From assembly GCF_014333425.1 (NCBI RefSeq), contig NZ_JACRYT010000035.1:1-10075 (forward strand): a stretch of 10,075 nucleotides of DNA, in the 5' to 3' direction. Positions 5,804 through 10,075 of this stretch are shown in pieces. The position numbers and the translations under genes were made by a program. Below the pieces are notes generated by a model, which was not told where the DNA came from, searched no databases, and saw only the letters and a list, made by a program, of their open reading frames with translations. Every line of letters begins with the position of its first letter. Position 1 is the stretch's first letter. The stretch is from Zhenpiania hominis. GTDB taxonomy: Bacteria; Bacillota; Clostridia; Peptostreptococcales; Anaerovoracaceae.

Positions 5804-5876
5804 TTTACATTTTAGTGTTTCTTTTTATTTTTAAATATGTTAATATTTTAGTTGATATTTATGTTTACATTTTAGT
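5804..5876 (+). repeat. three direct repeats between divergent genes, likely RHH operators
   Basis: TTTACATTTTAGT occurs exactly at 5804-5816 and 5864-5876, and a two-mismatch copy TTAATATTTTAGT lies at 5840-5852. The starts are 36 and 24 bases apart, both multiples of 12. The stretch is over 80% AT. Confidence 0.6.
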
Positions 5877-5894
5877 TTTAAGGAGGTCTGCACA

Positions 5895-6185
5895 ATGGAA
5901 ACAATTCTGCAGCAACTTTTTGATGGCAAGATTAATCCTTCCGAACAATACCGCCCGGAATTACAACAGTATAAAGATCTGGTGCGCAAGCAAAACGAAG
6001 AGTATCAACAATTTTCAGAACAACTCAATAAACTCGATCCTCACCTGGAAAAGCAGTTTCAGGCGATACTGGATCGACAACTGGAAGAAATTCCTTTGGA
6101 AATGGCCCAACTGTTTATTAATGGATTCAAACTTGGGGCACGTATTACGGCAGAATCTCTGGTTATAGACAACAATTTTGATTAA
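5895..6185 (+). CDS. DUF6809-like protein
   Basis: The gene encodes 96 residues, with a perfect AAGGAGG nine bases before the ATG. The opening METILQQLFDGKINPSEQYRPE and the closing GFKLGARITAESL pattern match what I know as DUF6809, a family common in mobile elements of gut Clostridia and of unknown function. It is helical and charged between residues 25 and 75, and has no membrane segment or known DNA-binding motif. It is the first gene of a two-gene unit and is divergent from the ribbon-helix-helix gene, whose operator-like repeats reach to 19 bases before this start, so it is probably controlled by that protein. Confidence 0.75.
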   Translation: METILQQLFDGKINPSEQYRPELQQYKDLVRKQNEEYQQFSEQLNKLDPHLEKQFQAILDRQLEEIPLEMAQLFINGFKLGARITAESLVIDNNFD

Positions 6186-6202
6186 AGGATTGGAGAAATC
6201 TC

Positions 6203-6373
6203 ATGAATATGAAAAAAGATAAAGTCCTGATGCTAAATTATCTGGATATTTTTATTTTAAAATCAGCCTTAGAAGCGTGGGAAATAACGGATCAAGAAAC
6301 AGAAAGTCGCTTAAAGGATGAAACAAATACCCTGCTATCCACTTTATCTTCCCTGGAACATATAAAGGATTAA
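6203..6373 (+). CDS. 56-residue hypothetical protein
   Basis: The ATG at 6203 has GGAG seven bases upstream and lies 17 bases after the DUF6809-like stop, so the two are likely one operon. The protein is acidic and helical: KDKVLMLNYLDIFILKSALE, then a region rich in E, T and D, ending SSLEHIKD. The middle hydrophobic part (NYLDIFILKSALEAW) looks amphipathic rather than transmembrane. Small partner proteins like this often follow DUF6809 genes, but I do not recognise a named family. Confidence 0.6.
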   Translation: MNMKKDKVLMLNYLDIFILKSALEAWEITDQETESRLKDETNTLLSTLSSLEHIKD

Positions 6374-6501
6374 GATATTTTTTCAGACTTATGGGTCATT
6401 TTTGAAGATAACAGCTCTTGGAGATTTCCCTCCCTATTCTTGCATAATCTTTCATTCGTTAAGCGTTCCATTCGAAAATGAAGAAGAGCATAAGGGAAGC
6501 C

Positions 6502-6562
6502 TGACCCCAAATTCTTTGGGACGTTGGCAGTGCCAACGGGTTTCGGCGGGGTCAATTTTTTG
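6502..6562 (+). other. branched hairpin with T-tract tail
   Basis: The outer stem TGACCCC (6502-6508) pairs with GGGGTCA (6548-6554). Inside it are CCCAAA/TTTGGG (6506-6511 and 6515-6520, competing with the outer stem for three bases) and a near-perfect palindrome CGTTGGCA-G-TGCCAACG (6522-6538). A run of six T follows. It could terminate the 5895-6373 operon, or act as a DNA structure for replication such as a single-strand origin. Confidence 0.6.
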
Positions 6563-6685
6563 AGATCTGGTGACAATCCGGTGTCATTTTACTTACATTT
6601 TTTAGAAATTAGTGACAATCCGGCGACGATATTTTTCTATTTTATGGAAATTAGTGACAATCTAGTGACAAAAGAGCTTCTAATT
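6560..6685 (+). repeat. three iteron-like units spaced exactly 42 bp
   Basis: GTGACAATC occurs at 6570-6578, 6612-6620 and 6654-6662, each 42 bases apart, i.e. four helical turns. Eleven bases after each core start is a second, weaker half-site: GTGTCAT, GCGACGA and GTGACAA. Flanking bases AGAAATTA/GGAAATTA and the AT-rich spacers are also partly conserved between units two and three. Confidence 0.65.
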
Positions 6686-6754
6686 TTTGAGCAAACTTTA
6701 TAAATATAAGAAATAATCTATAAAAAATATCCTGTTTTTCATAAACAAAGGCTG

Positions 6755-6760
6755 TATAAT
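6755..6760 (+). promoter_or_regulatory. -10 element of the toxin mRNA (RNA I)
   Basis: TATAAT with only a weak -35 (CTGTTT at 6732-6737, 17-base spacer). The predicted start is about 6767, which makes GUUACCG the first seven bases of the transcript; these are fully complementary to CGGTAAC at 6896-6902, just after the toxin stop codon. Confidence 0.55.
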
Positions 6761-6807
6761 GTTCTTGTTACCGCCCCTATACTGGCAACAGAAAGGGGGT
6801 GCTTCTA

Positions 6808-6894
6808 GTGGAAATCTTCATATCTTTTATTGTCGCTGTTGCGGCTGGTGTAGCCTGCCACTACATCATCAAATGGTTAGATGGCGACAAATAA
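6808..6894 (+). CDS. Fst/Ldr-like type I toxin peptide, 28 residues
   Basis: The GTG at 6808 is preceded by AAAGGGGG with an eight-base spacer. The peptide starts MEIFISFIVAVAAGV, continues ACHYIIKWL and ends DGDK: one membrane helix with a conserved glycine, then W-L-D and a charged tail. This is the layout of Fst (pAD1) and the staphylococcal PepA1 peptides, which insert into the membrane and damage it; the usual proline after I-A is a valine here. The case rests mainly on context: a convergent antisense gene, a shared terminator and direct repeats covering the start codon. The 5' end of the mRNA can pair with bases just past the stop (7 bp), a folding device used by type I toxins to delay translation. 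It would kill plasmid-free daughter cells once the antisense RNA decays. Confidence 0.8.
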   Translation: MEIFISFIVAVAAGVACHYIIKWLDGDK

Positions 6895-6937
6895 TCGGTA
6901 ACTAGCCTATGGGAATAAGCCACCATAAAAAACGGCA

Positions 6938-7008
6938 TAGAAAACCCCGGAGACTGCCATCTCCGGGGTTTTTGTTTGCTCCTAGCGGAACTTCACATCT
7001 TTTTGCCT
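6938..7008 (-). ncRNA. antisense antitoxin RNA (RNA II-like) of the Fst-type locus
   Basis: Predicted from a consensus minus-strand promoter (7015-7044) and the bidirectional terminator (6941-6972), giving about 70 nucleotides; pAD1 RNA II is of similar size. Its 5' part is complementary to DRa and DRb in the toxin leader, including the ribosome site region and GTG. Its 3' part is the terminator hairpin, complementary to that of the toxin mRNA and so able to start pairing through the loops. No protein-coding frame is apparent. The ends are predictions and not mapped. Confidence 0.72.
6941..6972. terminator. perfect bidirectional terminator shared by toxin mRNA and antisense RNA
   Basis: AAAACCCCGGAGA (6941-6953) pairs perfectly with TCTCCGGGGTTTT (6960-6972) around a six-base loop. 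T runs on both strands make it work for the toxin mRNA from the left and the antisense RNA from the right. Confidence 0.92.
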
Positions 7009-7014
7009 ACTGGC

Positions 7015-7044
7015 ATTATAAAGCATATCCAAGCTTTCTGTCAA
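7015..7044 (-). promoter_or_regulatory. antisense RNA promoter
   Basis: On the minus strand TTGACA (7044-7039), an 18-base spacer and TATAAT (7020-7015): both hexamers are perfect consensus. It is much stronger than the toxin promoter, as expected for an antidote made in excess. Confidence 0.82.
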
Positions 7045-7056
7045 ATATACTCACGA

Positions 7057-7248
7057 TCATTTTTTACTAACCGTATAGGTGATTCCCAGTGTTTCGTTAA
7101 ATAGCTCTTTTTCCTCTCCTTCTACCTCTAAAAATTCCAATCTTCCGCCTGTCCATTGTTGCTCTATGTGAGCATCTTCGTATGATTCAAAATGCCTTTT
7201 GATTTCTTCATCGTTATCCAAAAAATTTGTCAGTGTCCATTTTTTCAC
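7057..7248 (-). CDS. 63-residue hypothetical protein, second gene of the coiled-coil operon
   Basis: The start chosen is GTG at 7248, eight bases after GAGGAGG; an upstream in-frame ATG at 7311 lies inside the previous gene and has no ribosome site. The gene starts 13 bases after that gene's stop, so it is the second member of the operon. The protein (KKWTLTNFLDNDEEIKRHFE, then SYEDAHIEQQW, ending GITYTVSKK) is acidic, mixed alpha/beta, soluble, and of unknown family. The stop sits 12 bases before the -35 of the antisense RNA promoter. Confidence 0.6.
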   Translation of the reverse strand: MKKWTLTNFLDNDEEIKRHFESYEDAHIEQQWTGGRLEFLEVEGEEKELFNETLGITYTVSKK

Positions 7249-7261
7249 TTTATTTTCCTCC

Positions 7262-7903
7262 TCATCTCCCTCGTAATTTATCCCACCAGCTTTTCTTTTT
7301 TTCTTCTTCAAGAGCCTTTTTCATAGAGGTATAATCACGTTTCCATTCTGTCGCTTCTTGTTCCAGCTTTTCAATCTGTTCCAGATTTCGAGTATTTTTA
7401 TCTGACAATACCTCAAACAGTTCCTCAAGAGCCATTCCCTCATATTTTTCAATTAAGGGCCGATACTTAACGCCTTTTCGTAACTCACTTAGTAACAACT
7501 GTTTTACGGCTTCCTCTGAATGTGTATAACTCTCGTTCAACTGTTCATTCAAACGTTGAATTTCCGCAGCCTGTTCCAGATTTTCCTCTTCCAGAAAACG
7601 TTGCTTTGACTGGACTACAAGGAGTTGTGCGTTTTGTTCAGTTAAGGCGGTTATCTTTTCCATTGCAGCCGTGTATTTTTTATGCAGTTCCAGTAGCTCA
7701 TCACGAGCGGAATTGTCCTGAATGATCTGTACCGGCTCTGGGAAAGGATATTTTTCCTCAAGGAGCTGTACTGCAGTTTCATCCAACTCAATCTTATTTG
7801 TTTTTCCGATATGTCCAGAAAACAGAGTTGGGTTTCGTTTTATATATTGGAAAACCGCAGCGTATGTAACATTTCGCCCCTTGATAAAATCTTGTATTTT
7901 CAA
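7262..7903 (-). CDS. DNA-binding coiled-coil plasmid protein (KfrA/DUF536-like layout)
   Basis: A longer frame opens at 7951, but the best start is TTG at 7903, with AGAGG eight bases upstream; the extra 16 residues (MLIIMLITLFN...) would be encoded by operator DNA. From the TTG the protein has 213 residues. The N-terminal ~53 (KIQDFIKGRNVTYAAVFQYI, then KRNPTLF and a KIELDETAVQLLEEKYP end) look like a helix-turn-helix/MerR-type domain. Residues about 70-205 are a long coiled coil, ending WWDKLRGR. Layouts of this kind (N-terminal DNA binding, long coiled coil) occur in KfrA and in DUF536-type plasmid proteins linked to stable inheritance or replication. It probably represses its own promoter through the TTAACATGTTAA palindrome. 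Confidence 0.6.
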   Translation of the reverse strand: MKIQDFIKGRNVTYAAVFQYIKRNPTLFSGHIGKTNKIELDETAVQLLEEKYPFPEPVQIIQDNSARDELLELHKKYTAAMEKITALTEQNAQLLVVQSKQRFLEEENLEQAAEIQRLNEQLNESYTHSEEAVKQLLLSELRKGVKYRPLIEKYEGMALEELFEVLSDKNTRNLEQIEKLEQEATEWKRDYTSMKKALEEEKKKSWWDKLRGR

Positions 7904-7932
7904 CGTTTCTACCTCTAAATTAAACAAAGTTA

Positions 7933-7986
7933 TTAACATAATAATTAACATGTTAAATTATACGTCACAACAGTTGAAAATTCAAC
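7933..7986 (-). promoter_or_regulatory. promoter with two palindromic operators
   Basis: On the minus strand TTGAAT (7985-7980), a 17-base spacer and TATAAT (7962-7957). A perfect palindrome TTAACATGTTAA (7945-7956) abuts the -10 on its downstream side, with another TTAACAT at 7933-7939. GTTGAAAATTCAAC (7973-7986) is a second perfect palindrome over the -35. This suggests repression by a dimeric regulator, probably the protein encoded just downstream. Confidence 0.72.
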
Positions 7987-8002
7987 ATTTTATATTATTT
8001 CC

Positions 8003-8050
8003 TCCCGCGCTAACGCTTGGGGCTACCGCCCTCCGCTCCGCTGCGGTTGG
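8003..8050. other. GC-rich island with two small hairpins
   Basis: A 48-base GC-rich stretch in AT-rich surroundings. GGGC-TACC-GCCC (8020-8031) and CCGC-TCCGCT-GCGG (8033-8046) can each form a stem. It sits just after the stop of the 8089-8565 gene on the minus strand and may help end that transcript, although no T run follows. Confidence 0.4.
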
Positions 8051-8088
8051 TCTGATTGAACTTATATGTTCACAAATACGTTCAATTA

Positions 8089-8565
8089 TTATTTTGACTG
8101 TGATAAAATACGATGCACCGTTCCAAGACTACATTCCATCTGCTCCGCAATCGCCCGCATCGGCAGCCCTGCTTTCCGCAAAGACCATATTTTTTCCTTC
8201 TGTTCTGCAGAGAATACCGGTTTCCGGCCGGCGTGTTTTCGATTTTGTTCCGTAATTTGTTCATTAATCATTGATAACGGCACCGGTTCCATGCTGGAAT
8301 CGGTAGTCGTATAAGCCTTTAAACGCCCGATTTCCGCTGTTTTTTCTTCCAGCTTATCTTTCAGTCTCTGATTCTCATTTTCAAGCGTCTTGCTGTAATT
8401 TTGGAGGAACTGCACCTTCTCAGACAGTTCCCGGTACACATACGAGTTTAAAAATTCCTGATCCGTCTGTTTGATTAACCGGCTGTTCTGCTCCGACAGG
8501 GTATTCATCTGCAGTTTCAGCTTTTCGATTTCCTCTTTTAAAGACTTTATGGTTTCTCTTGCCAC
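8089..8565 (-). CDS. coiled-coil protein with C-terminal resolvase-type helix-turn-helix
   Basis: The start chosen is GTG at 8565, ten bases after AGGAG; a TTG at 8571 would leave only a four-base gap. It has 158 residues. Residues about 4-85 are a coiled coil (TIKSLKEEIEKLKLQMNTL..., NYSKTLENENQRLKDKLEEK). A short linker follows, then GRKPVFSAEQKEKIWSLRKAG (about 113-133) and LPMRAIAEQMECSLGTVHRIL (134-154), a homeodomain-like helix-turn-helix as at the end of serine resolvases, but with no catalytic domain. Domain order is the reverse of that in the 7262-7903 protein. Four TTGAAC-type motifs lie in its promoter region and two more beyond its stop, suggesting autoregulation or a centromere-like site. 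A role in plasmid stability is inference. Confidence 0.6.
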   Translation of the reverse strand: MARETIKSLKEEIEKLKLQMNTLSEQNSRLIKQTDQEFLNSYVYRELSEKVQFLQNYSKTLENENQRLKDKLEEKTAEIGRLKAYTTTDSSMEPVPLSMINEQITEQNRKHAGRKPVFSAEQKEKIWSLRKAGLPMRAIAEQMECSLGTVHRILSQSK

Positions 8566-8583
8566 AAACAAACAACTCCTTTT

Positions 8584-8662
8584 AATTATTGAACTAATTT
8601 TTGAACAAATTATACATCAAATAAAAGGAATCGTCAATCTATTTTTGAACAAATTATTGAAC
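8584..8662 (-). promoter_or_regulatory. promoter of the 8089-8565 gene embedded in TTGAAC repeats
   Basis: On the minus strand TTGACG (8637-8632), a 17-base spacer and TATAAT (8614-8609). TTTTTGAACAAATTAT is repeated exactly at 8598-8613 (over the -10) and 8642-8657 (just upstream of the -35). AATTATTGAAC occurs at 8584-8594 and 8652-8662. An inverted ATTGAAC/GTTCAAT pair lies beyond the gene at 8055-8086. Confidence 0.72.
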
Positions 8663-8669
8663 ATTATCT

Positions 8670-8719
8670 GCTAAGAAAAGCCCCCGTTTCCGATTATAAC
8701 CACAGGAGCTTTTCTTAGC
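8670..8719 (-). terminator. terminator after the membrane-anchored regulator gene
   Basis: GCTAAGAAAAGC (8670-8681) and GCTTTTCTTAGC (8708-8719) are perfect inverted repeats of 12 bases, extended by CC/GG, around a loop of about 22 bases. On the minus strand the descending arm is GGGGCTTTTCTT, starting just after the stop codon at 8726. Confidence 0.6.
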
Positions 8720-8725
8720 GCTAAA

Positions 8726-9349
8726 TTAAATATCAAAGGTCTTGATGATTCCGTTTCGATCCACAATATCCACCGTTTTCAGGTTTCGGATTCCCATATC
8801 CTCTTCCAGGCTGTCAGTCTCTACAACAATTTTCTGCTGATGATCCAAAGATAAATCAATCTGACTGGACAACGAAAGCTCGATCGTATCGTTCCCATCC
8901 GGACTGTTTCCAATCGTATAACCCACTACACTCCGATAGAATGGTAAATCTGTGGTAATTTCCAAGCGATCTTCATAGGCCTGAAGCGAAACGATCTGCT
9001 CCGGTGAAGAAATATCCTGGTACTCCAATACTTTATAAATTCCAAACAGACCGGCCAGAATCACCAGAATGAGCAACGCACTCAGAATCTTAATTTTCCG
9101 GCTCTGAGACTTTCGAATATTGGTGTCTCTCGTAATCTCTTTCACAATTTCGCTTTCCTTTCCTAATAACGTATCCAATGAAATATTCAATACGTTGGAA
9201 ATGGACACAATTAACTGCAGGTCCGGATAGTTTCTTCCAATTTCCCAGTTTGATACCGTCGTTCTTCCAACATGCAACTCCTTTGCCAACATCTCTTGGG
9301 TCATATTCAGATCCTGACGGCGAGTTTTAATTTGCGCACCAATTTCCAT
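8726..9349 (-). CDS. membrane-anchored XRE-family transcriptional regulator
   Basis: The gene encodes 207 residues, with AGGAGG seven bases before the ATG. Residues 1-62 are a typical XRE/Cro-CI domain: IGAQIKTRRQDLNMTQEMLA, then VGRTTVSNWEIGRNYPDL and ISLDTLLG. A basic linker (KSQSRKIKIL) precedes a single membrane helix (about 86-106, LLILVILAGLFGIY). Residues 110-207 would then be outside the cell and are rich in beta-type segments (VSLQAYEDRLEITTD..., VDIVDRNGIIKTFDI). Such one-component proteins can pass an outside signal to DNA; the ligand is unknown. It is divergent from a gene for a secreted protein, so that gene is the obvious target, perhaps with the secreted product as the signal. 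That link is inference. Confidence 0.82.
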   Translation of the reverse strand: MEIGAQIKTRRQDLNMTQEMLAKELHVGRTTVSNWEIGRNYPDLQLIVSISNVLNISLDTLLGKESEIVKEITRDTNIRKSQSRKIKILSALLILVILAGLFGIYKVLEYQDISSPEQIVSLQAYEDRLEITTDLPFYRSVVGYTIGNSPDGNDTIELSLSSQIDLSLDHQQKIVVETDSLEEDMGIRNLKTVDIVDRNGIIKTFDI

Positions 9350-9537
9350 AAACCTTCCTCCTTTTTATTGAATCATAAAAATTTCATCCGTTCCAGTCAG
9401 CATCTCGCACATATTGAAAAATCAACAACGCCACAAACGCTGACCCTTCAATTTCATGGAAAACGATTGCGTTTTTCCACACATCATGGTAACCATAGGA
9501 TATCCGATTATAACCGAAAAGAAAAGGAGGAAACAAC
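9350..9537. promoter_or_regulatory. divergent control region between regulator and secreted-protein gene
   Basis: Holds ribosome sites for both genes, a hairpin-forming inverted repeat GGAAAACG/CGTTTTTCC (9458-9478), and the perfect palindrome ATGGTAACCAT near 9487-9497 next to GGATATCC. A TATAAC sequence 25-30 bases before the secreted-protein start may be its -10. These palindromes are candidate operators for the XRE-type regulator; exact promoters are uncertain. Confidence 0.45.
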
Positions 9538-9825
9538 ATGTTAATCAAACAGAAAACAATTCAGATACTTCTTGTATTGCTCCTAATAATCCTGTGCGCA
9601 TTCGCGACATCACCATTATCTGCACATGCCCAGGAAGCAACTACGGAGCCGGAAAATATAGGGGTATCTGCTATCTGTCCGGACGAAGCAGATGAATCGG
9701 AAGAACCACAAATCCAACCGAATAGTGCCAGCAGACCGACAAAAGTCTGGAACCTTGCAACAAGGGGGAAATATAACGGCGGTGTCAAGTTGTTGTGGAG
9801 TTTTTGGTTGACAGATCCAAAATGA
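9538..9825 (+). pseudogene. small secreted protein, N-terminal part truncated by the IS
   Basis: The ATG at 9538 has AGGAGG seven bases upstream. Residues 1-32 are a classical signal peptide: MLIKQKTIQ, a long hydrophobic core (ILLVLLLIILCAFA) and an SAHA/QE cleavage site. An acidic, disordered stretch follows (EPENIGVSAICPDEADESEE), then RPTKVWNLATRGKYNGGVKL. The IS starts at 9793, so residues 86-95 (LWSFWLTDPK) are IS sequence and the native beta-rich domain is lost. The W-N-L-A-T-x-G-K-Y-N segment resembles LSKYNFKG in the fragment at the left edge, suggesting paralogues or one gene rearranged by the IS. Any product would be a 95-residue secreted remnant. The divergent membrane regulator probably controlled it. 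Confidence 0.7.
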
Positions 9826-10075
9826 TTATCATCTAGCTTAGCGGTATGCCTCTGTTCATGCTAAGGCTTCTGATCAGTGTCTGGGTTCCGCTGCTTCCAT
9901 CGAAAACAGGCTCTCTCCTCTCAAATATGCTGAAATCAATCGCTCCCTCGCAGGCCTCCTCTATGATCCGTTCTGCATATTCACCATAGCTGCCTTTTCC
10001 TCTGTCTTTGTCCTTGAAATCCCTCGCTTCTATCTTTCCTCGGTTCTTTATGTATATCCTCTGCTTCGTCAGTTT
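9793..10075 (-). mobile_element. ISLre2-like insertion sequence, 3' end (cut by window edge)
   Basis: The terminal repeat TTGTGGAGTTTTTG (9793-9806) and inner block GACAGATCCAAAATGAT (9810-9826) mirror the IS end at 181-134. It lies in the same orientation as the left copy, so the 9.6 kb between is bracketed by directly oriented IS ends. The bases outside (9784-9792 GTCAAGTTG, 182-190 TTATTTTAC) do not match, so the two junctions are not the target duplication of one insertion. Confidence 0.65.
9833..10075 (-). CDS. ISLre2/UPF0236-family transposase, C-terminal 80 residues
   Basis: Partial gene entering from the right edge and ending in TAG at 9835-9833. The visible part includes GSYGEYAERIIEEACEGAID (about residues 28-47 of the fragment), then FSIFERREPVFDGSSGTQTL and a final IRSLSMNRGIPLS. 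The S-G-T-Q-x-x-I-R ending after a V-F-D-G motif resembles, from memory, the C-terminus of clostridial UPF0236/ISLre2 transposases. No catalytic residues are in view. The stop lies 40 bases inside the terminal repeat start, typical for a compact IS. Confidence 0.6.
   Translation of the reverse strand, partial: KLTKQRIYIKNRGKIEARDFKDKDRGKGSYGEYAERIIEEACEGAIDFSIFERREPVFDGSSGTQTLIRSLSMNRGIPLS

Larger units (their letters stand above)
6374..6754. other. gene-free block: structured hairpin plus iteron-like repeats, candidate replication origin
   Basis: About 380 bases without a supported gene. It holds a branched inverted-repeat structure (6502-6562), then three 42-bp units with GTGACAATC cores (6560-6685), then a very AT-rich stretch (6680-6750). 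Palindrome, iterons and AT-rich DNA side by side is the usual make-up of an iteron-type origin; no experiment or database hit supports the call here. Confidence 0.45.
6776..7015. repeat. direct repeats DRa and DRb shared by toxin mRNA and antisense RNA genes
   Basis: DRb: 6800-6828 (around the toxin ribosome site and GTG) aligns with 6977-7003, 24 of 27 aligned bases identical plus one 2-base gap, e.g. CTAGTGGAA against CTAGCGGAA. DRa: CCTATACTGGCA (6776-6787) aligns with CCTACTGGCA (7006-7015). The second copies lie in the antisense gene, so its RNA is complementary to the toxin leader at both. This is the arrangement of DRa and DRb in the pAD1 par locus. Confidence 0.8.

Noticed and set aside
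5804..5876. Short CRISPR-like array
   Set aside because: Only three 13-base units with unequal spacing; operator repeats fit better.
5563..6168. 201-residue plus-strand frame
   Set aside because: Overlaps the ribbon-helix-helix gene antisense and the DUF6809-like gene in another frame; composition is that of a shadow frame.
6370..6576. Minus-strand frame of 68 residues over the hairpin/iteron block
   Set aside because: No ribosome site, proline-rich start created by the palindrome, and the region is explained better by hairpin and repeats.
7904..7951. N-terminal extension of the 7262 protein starting at ATG 7951
   Set aside because: It would be encoded by the palindromic operator and starts at or before the predicted transcription start; the TTG at 7903 has the ribosome site.
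7722..8255. 177-residue plus-strand frame
   Set aside because: Antisense to the two coiled-coil genes and crosses their promoter; no ribosome site.
1..10075. Window as a closed circle joining 10075 to 1
   Set aside because: The transposase N-terminal and C-terminal pieces do not join in frame across that junction and most of the IS would be missing; possible only with a deletion.

Overview
This window looks like the backbone of a small mobilizable plasmid (or a plasmid-derived block) from a low-GC Gram-positive bacterium. Strong AGGAGG-type ribosome sites, GTG/TTG starts, a MOBQ (MobA/MobL) relaxase and DUF3847- and DUF6809-like proteins suggest gut Clostridia, most likely Lachnospiraceae. 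That host assignment is inference.

Edges: both ends run into an ISLre2/UPF0236-type insertion sequence on the minus strand. The left edge (1-181) holds the transposase start and one terminal repeat. The right edge (9793-10075) holds the transposase C-terminus and the opposite terminal repeat. Each IS truncates a gene for a small secreted protein of what looks like one family: a C-terminal piece at 182-464 and a signal-peptide-bearing N-terminal piece at 9538-9792. Behind the left fragment lie a three-helix membrane protein (506-895) and an overlapping 35-residue membrane peptide (880-987).

Replication and mobilization (1173-4876): a minus-strand primase-like Rep with DxD and SGRGVH motifs and a C-terminal helix-turn-helix; its leader has a promoter, a 57-bp direct repeat pair and a decayed small reading frame; then the relaxase. 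The oriT (hairpin plus TAAGTGCG/CCCTTA nic core) sits in the 5' leader of the relaxase gene. On the other side of a mirror-symmetric divergent promoter are a DUF3847-like gene and a 38-codon ORF.

Maintenance (4845-8665): a YefM/YoeB toxin-antitoxin operon with its operator; a ribbon-helix-helix protein divergent from a DUF6809-like gene and a 56-codon ORF; a non-coding stretch with a branched hairpin and a three-unit, exactly 42-bp-spaced GTGACAATC repeat (candidate origin). Next comes what I regard as the best find: a complete Fst/par-like type I toxin-antitoxin locus at 6755-7044. It has a 28-residue toxin, a convergent short antisense RNA with its own consensus promoter, a shared perfect bidirectional terminator, and two direct repeats that would let the antisense RNA pair over the toxin start codon. 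Two coiled-coil DNA-binding proteins with opposite domain order follow, each with a clear promoter and repeated operator-like motifs; they are candidates for stability or copy control.

Cargo control (8726-9537): a membrane-anchored XRE-type regulator divergent from the truncated secreted-protein gene. Together the window encodes replication, transfer in trans, and two addiction systems of different type, with IS copies marking where the backbone meets its surroundings.
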